A stretch of 64,000 nucleotides of DNA. Origin: Heliopora coerulea. Lineage: Eukaryota > Cnidaria > Anthozoa > Scleralcyonacea > Helioporidae. Position numbers and translations under genes: made by a program. Position 1 is the first letter of the stretch. Every line of letters starts with the position of its first letter. Shown piece by piece: positions 1-11,382 of the stretch. The notes under the pieces were generated by a model that was not told the origin of the DNA, searched no databases, and saw only the letters and a program-made list of their open reading frames with translations. Location of the stretch: the NCBI GenBank assembly GCA_030142905.1, contig JASJOG010000079.1:577001-641000 (forward strand). Reading direction: 5' to 3'.

Positions 1-674
1 GCTTGTTGCTCTATCACCGGGCAACTGAAACTTTCTTTATAAATTCGTTTGTCTTTTTGATGTATATTTTTAAGTCAATATTTTCTTTTAACAGAGATTT
101 TAATTTAGTCTTCCGCTTTATTAAAATACTCTTGAGATCTCTCGATCTAACTTAGTAACCTAACTCTTCATTACTTAAGATAACTATGACATGGTTTTCC
201 GGTTTCTGTACAATTCCAGCAGCGTTTAGGAAGAACGTTATCTCGTCATAATCTTGTAAATTGAACAAAGAAAAACCAAAGCACAAGCAGATAAGACGAC
301 CCGATTTGTCTTCTGACATTAAATTTAGTGATAAATTGCAGTATCTATTCCACCTAAGGCCACTCTACAGCTCTGCTGGTGGCCCTGGGCAGGAATTAAT
401 ATACAAAACAATACAAGATTTAAATTACAAATATTTTGGTTATTTGTATTAAAAACGACTCGTGTAGGCCAGTAAACCTATGTACAGACTCATACATACA
501 GATTAGCTGTGCTGTCAATCTGTTTGTAAACAGAAGTAATTTCATTAAAACATCAGCTATGGATTGACCAGGCAGAAAACGTAATCTCAAAAGGAATATC
601 AAAGCCCAGCAAAATATCTTTACGAAAGCCATCGAGTCGGACACAGAAGTAAAATCGTAATATTTAATAAAGTT

Positions 675-710
675 CTAACGTTTCGTTGTATTAATCACAA
701 CATCATCAGA
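675..710 (-). ncRNA. Hammerhead-ribozyme-like motif in PLE terminus (inverted copy)
   Basis: On the minus strand the block reads CTGATGA, a short stem-loop (GTTGT/ACAAC), then GAAAC and GTTAG. This resembles the type I hammerhead core with a very short stem III, known from PLE terminal repeats. One extra base lies between CTGATGA and stem II, and activity is not shown. Confidence 0.4.
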
Positions 711-782
711 GAATAATTTACATAACTGCCTAACTAACCTGTAACTATATACTTAGGCTTTAGGCAGTTATGTAAATTATTC

Positions 783-818
783 TCTGATGATGTTGTGATT
801 AATACAACGAAACGTTAG
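783..818 (+). ncRNA. Hammerhead-ribozyme-like motif in PLE terminus (second copy)
   Basis: Same core as the inverted copy at 675-710: CTGATGA, stem GTTGT/ACAAC with a seven-base loop, GAAAC, GTTAG. It lies in the direct arm of the palindrome. Confidence 0.4.
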
Positions 819-1017
819 AACTTTATTAAATATTACGATTTTACTTCTGTGTCCGACTCGATGGCTTTCGTAAAGATATTTTGCTGGGCTTTGATATTCC
901 TTTTGAGATTACGTTTTCCGCCTGGTCAATCCATAGCTGATGTTTTAAAGAAATGCATGAATATTATTACACCCTGTAACTATATACTTAGGCTTTAGGC
1001 AGTTATTTAAATTATTC

Positions 1018-1053
1018 TCTGATGATGTTGTGATTAATACAACGAAACGTTAG
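1018..1053 (+). ncRNA. Hammerhead-ribozyme-like motif in PLE terminus (third copy)
   Basis: Third copy of the CTGATGA / GAAAC / GTTAG arrangement, in the last direct repeat of the cluster. The core is unchanged relative to the other two. Confidence 0.4.
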
Positions 1054-1153
1054 AACTTTATTAAATATTACGATTTTACTTCTGTGTCCGACTCGATGGC
1101 TTTCGTAAAGATATTTTGCTGGGCTTTGATATTCCTTTTGAGAAGTAATTTCA

Positions 1154-2456
1154 AGTTAAAACTTCGTGCATTTATCTTCAACTCAAAATAGATATTTTAT
1201 TCTCGTACCTAATTAGTTGGGCACTTATGGGCTAATTATAAATTAACTTTTAAGTGCGCATACCTGACATTAACATAAATCTAAAACAAGAAACAAGAAC
1301 TTTGTCTTATGAATCCTTTTTCGAGAAGTGATCAAGAGGCTTCGTCGTAATATCCTTTGTTTTGTTCGAGCATTTGTTCTTTTTCCTTAATATTTGATAC
1401 GAACCAAATATGAATAAGATTTACGGATTCCACTTCAAACATCATAAAAATTACAAGCGATATTATTGAAACGGAGGGGTTTTCAATGACTGATTCAACA
1501 TTTGAATCACGCTGCTTGTCATTTCCGTACATCAAATTTTATTGAAAGGACTAGACGATCATTACCAATTCCAGGTTTTCTTTTTCTTCTGTTCTACAGA
1601 TATGCTGAAAACTTATTTGCCTCGTTAATGAAAATTTTGTTTCAATCCATTTTCACTCAGTGGAATATTTTAACTAGCAACTGAAGAACCAGAGGGGAAT
1701 CTTAGGCGAAGAATGAATACTAAACCCCAGCATATATAATGCAGAATAAAGCCATAACAATTGACAATTTAAAGCATAGTTTATTGAAGAAGTAACTAAA
1801 GTCAACGACATGATATAACACAGACATTTTCAATTTAAAAAGAAAATCGTGATTATTTCTCAAGATTTATTTTCGTTTGTCACTAATCCGCTCTTTGGAA
1901 TGCACATTCGGTTTGAGTGGCCGTATTAATGTCTATGATATCACAAGTGACTTGCCCAGTAGGGAAGGCGGGGACCGGTGGCCTCCTACCAGCCATGATC
2001 ATTCTAAGTCCTTTAGTACATCAGAGTAAACCATTGGTATTGTTAGAATATTGTGCTCTGATATTCTGTAAGTTAGTTGTGTTAATTGTCTTGATGAAAT
2101 ATGTGTAATAGCCTAACAGGAACTGTTATAATGAGATAAAGAGAACTCGGAAGTGCGCCACATGCATTCCGACTGTTGAGAACTAATTTAATTCATATCC
2201 TGTAATCTTTATAAATCCTTCTATGGTAACGATTCATGTATATAAAGAAATATGATTGAAATAAGATAACTTAAGTCTGTGTGTATAACTCCTGAAATTA
2301 AGCTGTGCGTTGGGCCTCGTAATCAAGACAGAGCGATGGTAACAGCACAAAACCCAACAGGTATATCATTAACGAAACAGCAAAGGGATATTCTTCCGTC
2401 CTTATTATCCAGTAACAAATATACGAAATTCTCTCGAACAACTTAAAAAGATATAC
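1154..2456. other. No gene recognised
   Basis: AT-rich sequence with only short ORFs that lack repeats, family motifs or plausible splice sites. No mobile-element boundary could be drawn by eye. Confidence 0.5.
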
Positions 2457-3069
2457 CGTATTTCCTCTATTAAGCCCTCCACAATTAAACCCCCTCCCTC
2501 TAATAAGCTCCCCGTTTGACGGCCTAAAATTAAGCCCCCTCTCTCTATTAAACCCCCCTTCTCATACGCCCCCCCGTTTGACGGCCTAAAATTAATAAGC
2601 CCTCCAGAGGCTTAATAGAGGAAATACGTTAAGGTAAAAATAAAAATAAGCCCTCCTTTCTACTTATGCAAGAGAGAATGTTACTCATCTTTTATTCTCT
2701 TCTGATCTGTTGATCTACTATATACATACTTGATTTTTCAACTCTACACTACATGTCGAACTGCATAGCCATCTAACACCTGGTAAAAATCCAAACCACG
2801 TGCTCAGTTTATAATCCCCTTTTCCAGCCAGTTAAAATTTTTAACTATTTTTATAACACTAATATGGACCCCTACATCTACTCTGAGACCAAGACTCATA
2901 CTTGTTCAATTGATTTTACATGGCATACCCTGGATTTGGATTTTTCTTACTCTGACTTGGAAAATTAAATAAGCCCTCTCCCTCTATTATGCCCCTTCCC
3001 TCTAATAGGTCCCCCCGTTTGACAGCCTAAAATTAACAAGCCCCCGGGGATTTAATAGAGGAAATACGG
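2457..3069. mobile_element. MITE-like inverted-repeat cluster
   Basis: The left end CCGTATTTCCTCTATTAAGC (2459-) is matched by its complement at the right end (about 3045-3069) and again at about 2603-2626. Between them are C-rich degenerate repeats of the type CCCCCGTTTGACGGCCTAAA. This looks like one short element (2457-2626) next to a second one (about 2640-3069). There is no coding capacity and I see no clear target duplication, so the superfamily is left open. Confidence 0.5.
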
Positions 3070-4012
3070 CAACAAAGTGTTTCTTCTAGCTTTATAATAA
3101 ATTTCTATTGGTAAAAGATCAAAAAAGTGGGAGATGTTTTTTATAAAACTAGACGAACACTTCGTCCTATCGAACATTCAAACACCTAGCTACGTGACTA
3201 TCTTGGATAAAACATAAAAAGACGTCGACAATTTCTCCTTGAGTTTTTCGAGTTACTTACTGATTTACTACAACAACATGAATTATTAAAGTTATTTTGA
3301 AGTTATCCTAATATTCTCTAGCTTTTGTTGCAACGTTTTTGTATGAGTTGTGGAGTTCGCAATTTGGAAAAAAGAGAAAACAAAATGGCACATGAATGCA
3401 ATCTGTGTAACAAGTCTACGTCACCACTGAGTCCATGAAGTTAATGTACCCAGTATACTATAACAACATGTTTTATATAGCTTGTCGGTACATCTTCGAT
3501 TATATGTCCTCCCTTCCTAACAGTACGGACCTCGTTACGCCAATTGATATCATGAAGCTCGCACATGCACATTGCATGCAACATTCACTTCATACAGGGA
3601 ATAAAAAATATTAAAATTTTTACGGTTGCGTCCTAAAAATTGTGGCGAAAAACATTACACTTTTAGCAATTATAGACTCATTGCATTACATGCAATACTA
3701 CAGTTACTCTATTATTTAGAATTGCATATAATGTACAGCGTAATATAATTAATATAATTACAAGTATTACTACGGTTACTCCATTACCTAGCATTACATA
3801 TAAAGTACAATGTAATCCGTCTAGAGAACCGACATTTTCAAGGTTAAAATAGTAGTTGTCCCTCTGACAATGTCGCTGGTTTGAATGAAGCATTAGTCTA
3901 CCGTCTAATAAATTATACTTCAAATTATGTCATAGCTGTGTCTCGGATTTTATGCTGGGCACATATTTCCATATCGTTATAAAATTTCACGCAGAACAAC
4001 AGGCAATCTTAA
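3070..4012. other. No gene recognised
   Basis: AT-rich, with no ORF resembling a known family. Bases 3660-3800 hold loose repeats of ACAGTTACTC / ATTGCATATAATGTAC without clear element structure. Confidence 0.45.
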
Positions 4013-4204
4013 GGGCCGTTTACGCATGAGATTTTGCACGTTGCGATTGTCATCCTGGTGTGTTATACTCGCGACAGTCCATGCCGGAAGATATCCGCTT
4101 ATGACTCGCTGGAGTTTGTCTTCGACGCTGTCGTCACGTAAACGCATTTTCCAAGATGTCAATCACAAGGCAGAAAATCGCTCGTGTAGACAACCCTTTA
4201 TATA
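4013..4204. mobile_element. Short TIR element (MITE), copy 1 of a local family
   Basis: It begins with AAGGGCCGTTTACGC and ends with GTGTAGACAACCCTTT, imperfect inverted repeats. Internal blocks (GCGATTGTCATCCTGG, GAAGATATCCGCT) recur in reverse orientation at 13200-13395. Two further elements with the same kind of ends lie at 7421-7616 and 8642-8832. No coding sequence. Confidence 0.5.
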
Positions 4205-4482
4205 TTTACCTGATTCACCGCGATTGTTGTTGTTCGGGTCACTGATAATGGCTAGTGCAGAGTCAACCTCCCGGTTGTATATTGTCCAATGCCAAATAAC
4301 AGGAACGAGATAACCTCTTTTTATCCTAAAAGTCACAAAAAAGTAGACAGAAACACAAAATAAATGCATGCACAGGCTTGCCATTAGTCTTTATGAGACC
4401 AATAAGAACTGAAAAGCTAAAATATACATAATTATGAACAGATGATATAAGAATAGAATACTGCGTAGCCAGTGATAAATAA

Positions 4483-4636
4483 GGTAAAAAGTTAAAAGGC
4501 TGATAACTGCCGTGACTGGTCTGAAAGAATTCCAACGTTTCGAGCTAAGCTCCTTTGTCAGAGAAAGAAACGTGTTCGAAATGTTGGGATTCTTTGAGAT
4601 CAGTCACAGCAGTTATCAACCTTTTAACTTTTTACC
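4483..4636. mobile_element. PLE-like terminal palindrome
   Basis: A ~154-bp near-palindrome: GGTAAAAAGTTAAAAGG at the left, its complement at the right. On the minus strand 4533-4562 reads CTGACAA, stem GAGC-TTA-GCTC, GAAAC, GTTGG, the layout of a PLE hammerhead motif with a mutated core. The other arm is more diverged. Probably two inverted copies of a PLE 3' end; no coding part remains. Confidence 0.45.
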
Positions 4637-6523
4637 ATAATTATGAACGCTGGAAGTCAATGTTATACCTATTCTTGACATTTCTAAGAAAATCAAACAG
4701 AAAGAGTTATCATTTAAGCTGTTGTTGAAGTTATTCAATGCGACAAAACGAATACTTGCACGTATTGATGGGACGAGTGTGGTTGTCTAGCAAATGTCTA
4801 AAGAGTTGTGCACTGCTGAAAATCCGGTTTATCCGAAAAATCACGTTTGAAGCGAAGAATGGGCGTTAGCAGAATATTCTCCGGGAGTTGGAGTACAGGG
4901 GGAATGGAAGGATCCTGTTGAACTTAATAGCTTTGATTATAGACAAAGTAATGGTTTCAAACGTCCCACCAGGGTTGGGACGATAGTTGTGAAACGTTTG
5001 CATTAGGACTACGCTACTGTCCAGGAGCAGCTTTAGGAACTGTCGAGGTTACATATATGTTGTAAAACGACTAAAAAGAATAATATTGAGTGCTGCCTTT
5101 CCCCTTAACTGCAGACGCCTGTAGAGGAAAGGTCTGTCGTTTCACTTGAACCGAACGCTTTCACTTGAAAAGTAATATAAAATATGTAATATATTAATAT
5201 ATTATACATACATTATATATTATATGTACATATATGACACGAGATTTTTATAATTCAGAGCTAAACATCACATTCACTTGTTCTGATTACTATCTTTGGC
5301 CCCTTCAACTAAAATTCACGGTCATACGCAGGTTCTATCAGGTATTAAACCAGATGTACTCTATTTCAGAACATTTGAAAGTAATATATTGGGAAGATAT
5401 GTGATCAAACCTTTCTGGAGAAAGACGAAGTAGCATGGGAAGCATCAGCGACATATCACCAACGGCAAGGGGTTGATCTGTGAATGAAAGGACAGCAGAA
5501 TAAAATCAAATAGGACAATTTAAAAAGCAAAGTGAAGTCTAAATACGTGGAGATGAAGGAGACAAGTAGTATGGAAGACATGAAAATGGCTAGTAGGAAG
5601 AAGAAATGGAAAAGTGAGCAAAGGAAGGACAAATTGATAGAGAGAAGGAAGATTAAAATAGAGTCAAGGAAGCAAATCTTACAGAAACATGAGCCACGAA
5701 ACACGACCTATAGAAACAATTCTAGTGGCTCATCTTAAATCCTTGAAAACTCATTTGGCCAGTGGTGTTTGAGTATCGACAGGACAACTCAGTCTTTAAT
5801 CCCGTAGTAAAGGCAGTTAAAATATTGTTAAGTGGTCAAAGAAGTAATTCAATTTGTTCACGTTTCTTGTTTTGTTATAATATTAATAAAAAATTCCCTT
5901 TAGTCTACAACAAAATAATTAGGTTTACAACGAAACTTATTTCGAAAACTACGTGCCGGAAAGGACATGAAGAACGGCCTGGTAAACTCGGAAAATTACT
6001 GAAATTCCTTTTAAAAAACAACTAAATTGCATTTACATTTAAATAAACAACAAATGGCACACGGGATACAAGTCCCGGTGTTTGATCCTCCAAAGAGGAT
6101 CAAAGGATACCCATCAAAGGATATCGAGAGGTTGTGGGAACAATATAATTTGTAAGTGATTATCATGTGACGACATACCAAACCAGATAGACGGTACCTT
6201 CAAACTTCTGACGTTCAACAGATGGAATAATTTATACAATTACTTCCCTTTGCAAGTATTTTCCGCCAACAGGGGAATGGTTGATACAGGACTCGCACAA
6301 ATTTCGACCTTCGAATAGCTAAAAATACTCGTTTAGTGGCTCGTGATTTTTCATGTTTTTCTCAAGTCTCGCAACATTCCACATGTTTGGATCAAAGTAT
6401 CCAAACACGGGAATCCATTTGGTATTTCGTAAATGACTTGAAAATTTTGAACCAAAATATACGAAATATAGATAAAATTAATTGTATCATCCACTCAAGC
6501 ACCCACAGTAAAACCAATACCAA
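4637..6523. other. Non-coding stretch with AT microsatellite and one weak ORF
   Basis: Bases 5170-5232 are an AT/TA-rich simple repeat. At 5532-5738 (+) lies a Lys/Glu/Arg-rich ORF of 68 residues that could be a helical fragment of a transposon protein, but it has no diagnostic motif, start context or splice sites. Nothing else stands out. Confidence 0.35.
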
Positions 6524-6646
6524 TTAACCCTTTAACGCCTGAATATTTTTTTTTCTTTATTCACACTTTGTTTTTCCTTTGTCCTCTCATTGGTTCTTTT
6601 GTTCTTAGCTGTCCGATACATCGGACACTGGGTATTGAAGGGTTAA
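6524..6646. mobile_element. Small MITE with TTAACCCTTTAA-type ends
   Basis: Begins TTAACCCTTTAACGCC and ends GTATTGAAGGGTTAA, so the ends are inverted repeats about 120 bp apart. A similar small element with TTAACCCATTGAGG ends is at 50179-50291. Non-coding. Confidence 0.45.
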
Positions 6647-6800
6647 ACATTTTAGGCAATTACCAAGTCGCGCTTGATGAACAGAATTACTCCCAGAAAA
6701 AGTAAACGAAAATGATAAAAGCTAGTAAAGTAGAAAACTATTGATAACTTAGGTACCATGTACACGTATGAATCTGGGTACGAAAACGCAGACGACTTTA

Positions 6801-6910
6801 TCCGTTTTAGGCTTCCGTCCACACGTAAACGCTGAGTAGATTGAGTCGTTGCCACTAACAACGGAGAGTTTTGAAAACACGTCGTTTTCGTGTGGACGGA
6901 TGAAAACGGA
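6801..6910. mobile_element. Inverted-repeat MITE-like element
   Basis: The left arm TCCGTTTTAGGCTTCCGTCC is matched on the opposite strand by TGTGGACGGATGAAAACGGA at the right. No coding sequence. Outer limits are uncertain; related GTGGACA words continue to about 7070. Confidence 0.4.
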
Positions 6911-7420
6911 GACTTTTGTAAACTGTGTAGGATCCAGTTCTCTAACATGAAGGTCACTATCGAAATCAAAGATTTCAATTGGCCAGACATTATTTAATTA
7001 ACACTTATATCGCTTTCAGCGTTATCGCGTGGACAGGCGAATACGACACAAAAACGTTCGACTGGACACAATAGTTTTGACGCGATTGCAGTTCAATGAA
7101 AACGCATAAATTAGAACGCCGTAGGTTCGAAATTTTGTCACCTGAACTCCGAAAAGTCTCCATCAGCTGAGGAAATGTGTTTAAACGTCAGACAGAATTA
7201 AGTGTGTGAAAAATTCCTAACCTTCAAAAGGATTTTTTCAAATTTTAAGATTTTCCAGCTGCGCAAATGTTTACACCACTCCCGAAACCACTTAAGGGAC
7301 AAAAATTGAATTAAAAAAAATACATCAAGAACATTTAATATCAAAAGACGCAACTGACGAACGACCGTTATGCGCGATTGGTTCTGTATTTATAACAGTT
7401 TGTTTTCAAATCCTTCGGAA

Positions 7421-7616
7421 GTGGCCCATTTACAGGATGCGATTGTCATATACAACTGTTCACCGTGACTTTTGTAGTTTTGTCTCAAAGGTACTATTCC
7501 TCCTTCCTATTAGCTTACTAATGAAGCAATATACGTCAGGTAGAGTCTAGTGAGTTACTCGGATACATCAGAACGAGCAATCGTATATGACAATCATATC
7601 GCGTAAATGGGTCCTT
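7421..7616. mobile_element. Short TIR element (MITE), same family type as 4013-4204
   Basis: The left end TGGCCCATTTACAGGATGCG and right end CATATCGCGTAAATGGGTCC are inverted repeats. GATTGTCATATAC near the left is matched by GTATATGACAATC near the right. The ORFs crossing it are chance. Confidence 0.5.
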
Positions 7617-8641
7617 AGGACTAATAATACTGACGTCGCGGAAGTCGGTGCGAAACATGTTTCTCTCCGACGCAACGCCGTAGCACGAAACTTCAGTATC
7701 TCTTATCCTAAGCTTTGGCAGTTTCCTGACGCTTTTGGCCATTTGCTGGGCAGCCTAAAATCTATCCCATCCAACTGTTTGGTGAACGCGATTGATGTTC
7801 CCCAGTAACAGTTCATTTTACAGAATATTCGTCGAACGAAAAGGACTCACCCACAGGTTAAGTCACCAAAGTTTCCGTCAACAAGCACCATACCTCTTTC
7901 CCTGTTTTATAAAATCGTACATGGTACAAATCCAGCAGGTTTCATCGACGGATATAAGATTAATACCATCGCCCGTTTGACTTTAAAATGATTAAGTAAA
8001 GCTAACCTTTAAAACTCAAATGTGATGTACTCTTGGGAGCTAGCTGGCTCTACTTACCATCCAGTAAAAGTAAATCCCAAATTGTCAGCACCGTATCCCA
8101 ACAGGGGAGGCTGGTAAATACTGCCATAAACCACGGTGTGATGAACAATAAAGCATCTATGCCATTCGATTTCTTGAAAACCAAAAATTGGCAACCATGG
8201 TAAACGTCCTGAAAAAAGAACACATATAGCAGGGCGACCTCGTATCCACGGTCATTTGTAGGGGGGCTGGGTCAAGATGGTTTTGTCATGGGTCACTGAA
8301 ATAAACAGTGTTTTGGTAATTTTTATAACTTTAATCCATTTCTTTACCTTTCAGTGAAAGAAAAAGAGGCTATCACTCGCGTTAAATTAAAATAGAAAAA
8401 CCCCACAAGATAAAAAAGTTATCACAAAGTGAAAAAGACCATTAGACACGTTAAATTTGTTCATTCTATCCGTTGGATATGCGTCAGTAAACCACAAGTA
8501 CAGCATGAAAATCCCAGTCTCTGTTATGTTTAGCTGCAAATGAAGGCGAACCTTTGCCAAATAACATTTATTTCCATCATCTTAAATTTTCTGTTGTTTA
8601 CGGCAAGATTTTGCATCTCGGACGACGACGTTGAACTGTAA

Positions 8642-8832
8642 GGGCCCATTTACACGATACGACAGTCGTATACGATAGTTCATTTTGATATATCCGAATC
8701 AGACATAAGAGTCTTCAGGACCAATTGCAACATTCGCGAGCGAATAGCAAGCAGGAATTGTACTTTTATACATAATCGCATACATCAAAGCGAGAAATCG
8801 TACACGACAATCGTATTGTGTGGATAGGCCAT
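8642..8832. mobile_element. Short TIR element (MITE), same family type as 4013-4204
   Basis: The left end GGGCCCATTTACACGATACG and the right end CGTATTGTGTGGATAGGCC are imperfect inverted repeats ~190 bp apart, with CGTATACGA / ACACGACAATCGTA blocks inside. Confidence 0.5.
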
Positions 8833-8904
8833 AAACTCACGGATAGCCTGATACCCTGGCCAAAAATAGGAACCAGGCATGCAGAGCTGCAGTAAAATCA
8901 CCTA

Positions 8905-9425
8905 ACTTTGAGTCCGAGTGATCACCTCGAAGACCGAATCCAAGTCACAAGTCAGTAAGTTCGAGTCCGAGTTCAGTGAGGAGTTCTTTTGTCCGCATTT
9001 TCGCTCAGTCTATTCTACGCTCAAAACATGAGCCTGACGTTAAAGCATCAATTATCTACGATCTATATTGTTTGAAACAACTAGTAACGTACTCCTGCAG
9101 GCTGTCAGTTTCTAAATTTGCGTGACACCAGTCTGGCGTCAATCCGTCTCCATTACCGTGTGGCGACACAGGAAGTGATCAATTGAATCAACAGACACAA
9201 ACTTTTGCTGTCAAAAAAACTTGGTGCCAGTATTCAATTTTATGTCTTTGCCTTAGTATTTTCTTTAATGTTTTGAATAACGTTTCACGATCATCGAATC
9301 GTAAGTCGTTCAGTTGAATCTCAATTCACAGCGCTGGAGTTCGAGTCACAAGTCCGAACTTAATTCCTTGAAATCGTCACTAGAGTCGAACTCAAGTCCG
9401 AGTTCTAAGTCACTAGTCTTACAAC
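8905..9425. repeat. Degenerate GAGTCCGAGT-type repeats
   Basis: Two clusters (8905-8985 and 9330-9425) are built of variants of GAGTCCGAGTT and CAAGTCACAAGTC, separated by ~340 bp of unique AT-rich DNA. No element boundaries or ORF found. Confidence 0.3.
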
Positions 9426-9779
9426 TCTGTCCCCCAGATCTTGGGTTTGCCTTAAAGAATAGAGAGAAAACCGGTAGAGAAACATTATGACATTACTTGC
9501 AGATTAAGTTACTACTCTGCAAGTAAAGTCTTAGGTTAGTAGCAACTTAAGTGTTAAGTATAGCGCAATTAAATATCTACCGAAGACGAATAACGATAAT
9601 TAAAACCGAGTGAAAGATTAAGAAACGAAACCTAACGTAATAATAGAAGTGGTTTGAGCCCGGGAGAATCGGTACGCACTGAAGGTTGGTCGTCCAAGTT
9701 AGGGTGGTCTTCAAAACATTTTTGGTGACTTACGTTTGACAGCCTCAGCGGCGCTCATTTCTAATTTTGAGCATAGAGA

Positions 9780-9898
9780 AAACTTACCGACTCTACCTAC
9801 TTAACCTTCGCCTCTAAAGACGACTGCCAATGAGACCGTCGAAACATCAGTCACCCACAGTCTTTCTTAAGACTACCCTCACCTGGACGATCTAATAT
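9780..9898 (+). mobile_element. Probable PLE 3'-end fragment
   Basis: Contains GTCGAAACATCAGTC, then ACAGTCTTTCTTAAGACTAC and CCTCACCTGGACGATC. From family knowledge, a stretch of this kind lies downstream of the coding region in Neptune-like PLEs. No coding sequence remains. Recognition is from memory of the family, not from a partner in this window. Confidence 0.35.
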
Positions 9899-10611
9899 CT
9901 TCGACACGAAACCCAACGTTCAAACGATATTAAGGTGTCGTTTTGTTTGTAACGTCCAAAGTTAGCCTGCACTGGATATCAAAAGGAAATGAAGTATCAC
10001 CCGAACTATCATTTTGAATATATTATGAACTGTACTCTTCATCCGTACCAATGTTTTGTGGAATTTTTTATGTTGGCAGATCAGAAAATTCCTTTTGACC
10101 GGTGATAATGCGATCTGACCGCTTAACTTGACCGGCATCTCTTATGACGTTATTTCTAGCCGTGTTTTAGGAAACTCTGGCCTTCAAAACTACAATATAT
10201 TAAACAATTAGTGGATGAGGCTGAGCATGATATCAAGAATTATTCAGACCGAGGTCAATCCAATAATTGTCTTATTCTGCATTCAAAACAGAGATAGATA
10301 CAAGAAAACATTTGCAGTAAAAAGACTCGTGCAATTAACTTTCCAAACTGCTGCAGGCCATTTTTGCTGTTTCGAAATTTTCGCGGCCTTGAGGTGGTTA
10401 TGTCATCAGCGTCCAATAATTTCTTTTTTGGACAGCTCAAAGGACAAGTGGTAAGTAAAACCATGGTCTTAGCAAATTTTAATAGCTATAACGAACTTAC
10501 CAGCATCCAAGAGTATTTGTCTAAAACCTGTCAGTTTTTTTCGTTTTTCCTCATCAACTACTTGACTCTGAGTTTCGTTTGTTTCCCCGTCGTTAAACGA
10601 CTCTAAAAATA
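9899..10611. other. No gene recognised
   Basis: Overlapping ORFs of 69-80 codons occur on both strands near 10215-10606, but none shows a family motif. GGTAAGT at 10449 could be a splice donor on the plus strand, with no matching exon I can defend. Confidence 0.3.
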
Positions 10612-10905
10612 ATAGACAAGGGAAGGAAAGGAAAGGGAAGGGAAAGGATGAATGAAGTAAGAAAAGAAAAATGGGAGATAGATTAGTATATAAATACGTG
10701 TAGGTAGAAAAAGTTGGTTAGTAGGTAGGAAGGTAGGAAGGTAGGTAGGTAGGTAGGTAGGTAGGTAGGTAGGTAGGTAGGTAGGTAGGTAGGTAGGTAG
10801 GTAGGTAGGTAGGTAGGTAGGTAGGTAACTAGACAGGCAGGCGGTCAGGCAGGTAGGTAGGTAGGTAGTTGTGTGGGCAGGTGGGCACAGGTAGCTATGG
10901 ATATG
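10612..10905. repeat. GGTA tetranucleotide microsatellite with GGAAA lead-in
   Basis: 10618-10650 is GGAAA/GGGAA-rich. 10719-10905 is a GGTA (GTAG) tract, almost perfect from 10738 to 10826 and degenerate afterwards. Confidence 0.95.
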
Positions 10906-11382
10906 TAGGTAGATAAGTACATATTAAACAGTAGGGCAAACACTACCCCTATCTCATTGACCTTGGCTAGGCACATACGCCACAAAAAGTGTCGGGAAAT
11001 TATCAATACTTACCGATGATATTACTCATCAACATTGCAGCTTTCTTCCCTCCGTATTGTCACTCCACAATCCATCATAATATTACAACAAACTTCGGGG
11101 AGCTTTTCCTAAATGTGTGATGGAATTGTTAGCTGTCCAAATGACATCATCTTAGCGCTTACAAACTTAGAAGACTTTAAGATTCTACTATGGGAGTGTG
11201 AAAATAAGAAAGGTGAGGTAGCACAGACTTAAATGAGAAGGAAGATTCAAGATAAACTAGTGAGAAAGATCGAATATTGGTGTTGATGCAGATTTTATTG
11301 GAAAAACTACCTGTAGAAGGTTTCCTACTATGTTTTAGGGTTTCTAGTTGTTCATCCACAATGCTTCTGCCAAGCCTCGAAA
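10906..11382. other. No gene recognised
   Basis: AT-rich with short ORFs only; no repeat structure or family motif seen. Confidence 0.45.

Larger units (their letters stand above)
532..1153. mobile_element. Cluster of three Penelope-like 3' ends flanked by a 13-bp direct repeat
   Basis: The same ~190-bp sequence occurs three times: inverted at 544-733, direct at 760-948, and direct again at about 976-1140. The first two form a large palindrome with a 26-bp centre. Each copy carries a CTGATGA...GAAACGTTAG block followed by GCTGGGCTTTGATATTCC, the same arrangement seen at the end of the PLE with coding sequence at 18156-20982. The whole block is flanked by the 13-bp direct repeat AGAAGTAATTTCA at 532-544 and 1141-1153, which looks like a target-site duplication. 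No reverse transcriptase is present. I read it as a 5'-truncated, rearranged PLE insertion made only of terminal repeats. Symmetry and flanking repeat are seen directly; the family is inferred. Confidence 0.6.

Noticed and set aside
5532..5738. Basic coiled-coil protein gene
   Set aside because: Lys/Glu-rich composition alone is not evidence; no start context, splice sites or family motif, and no second copy.
10215..10606. Small gene with possible splice donor at 10449
   Set aside because: ORFs on both strands overlap with no motif; no acceptor or partner exon could be supported.
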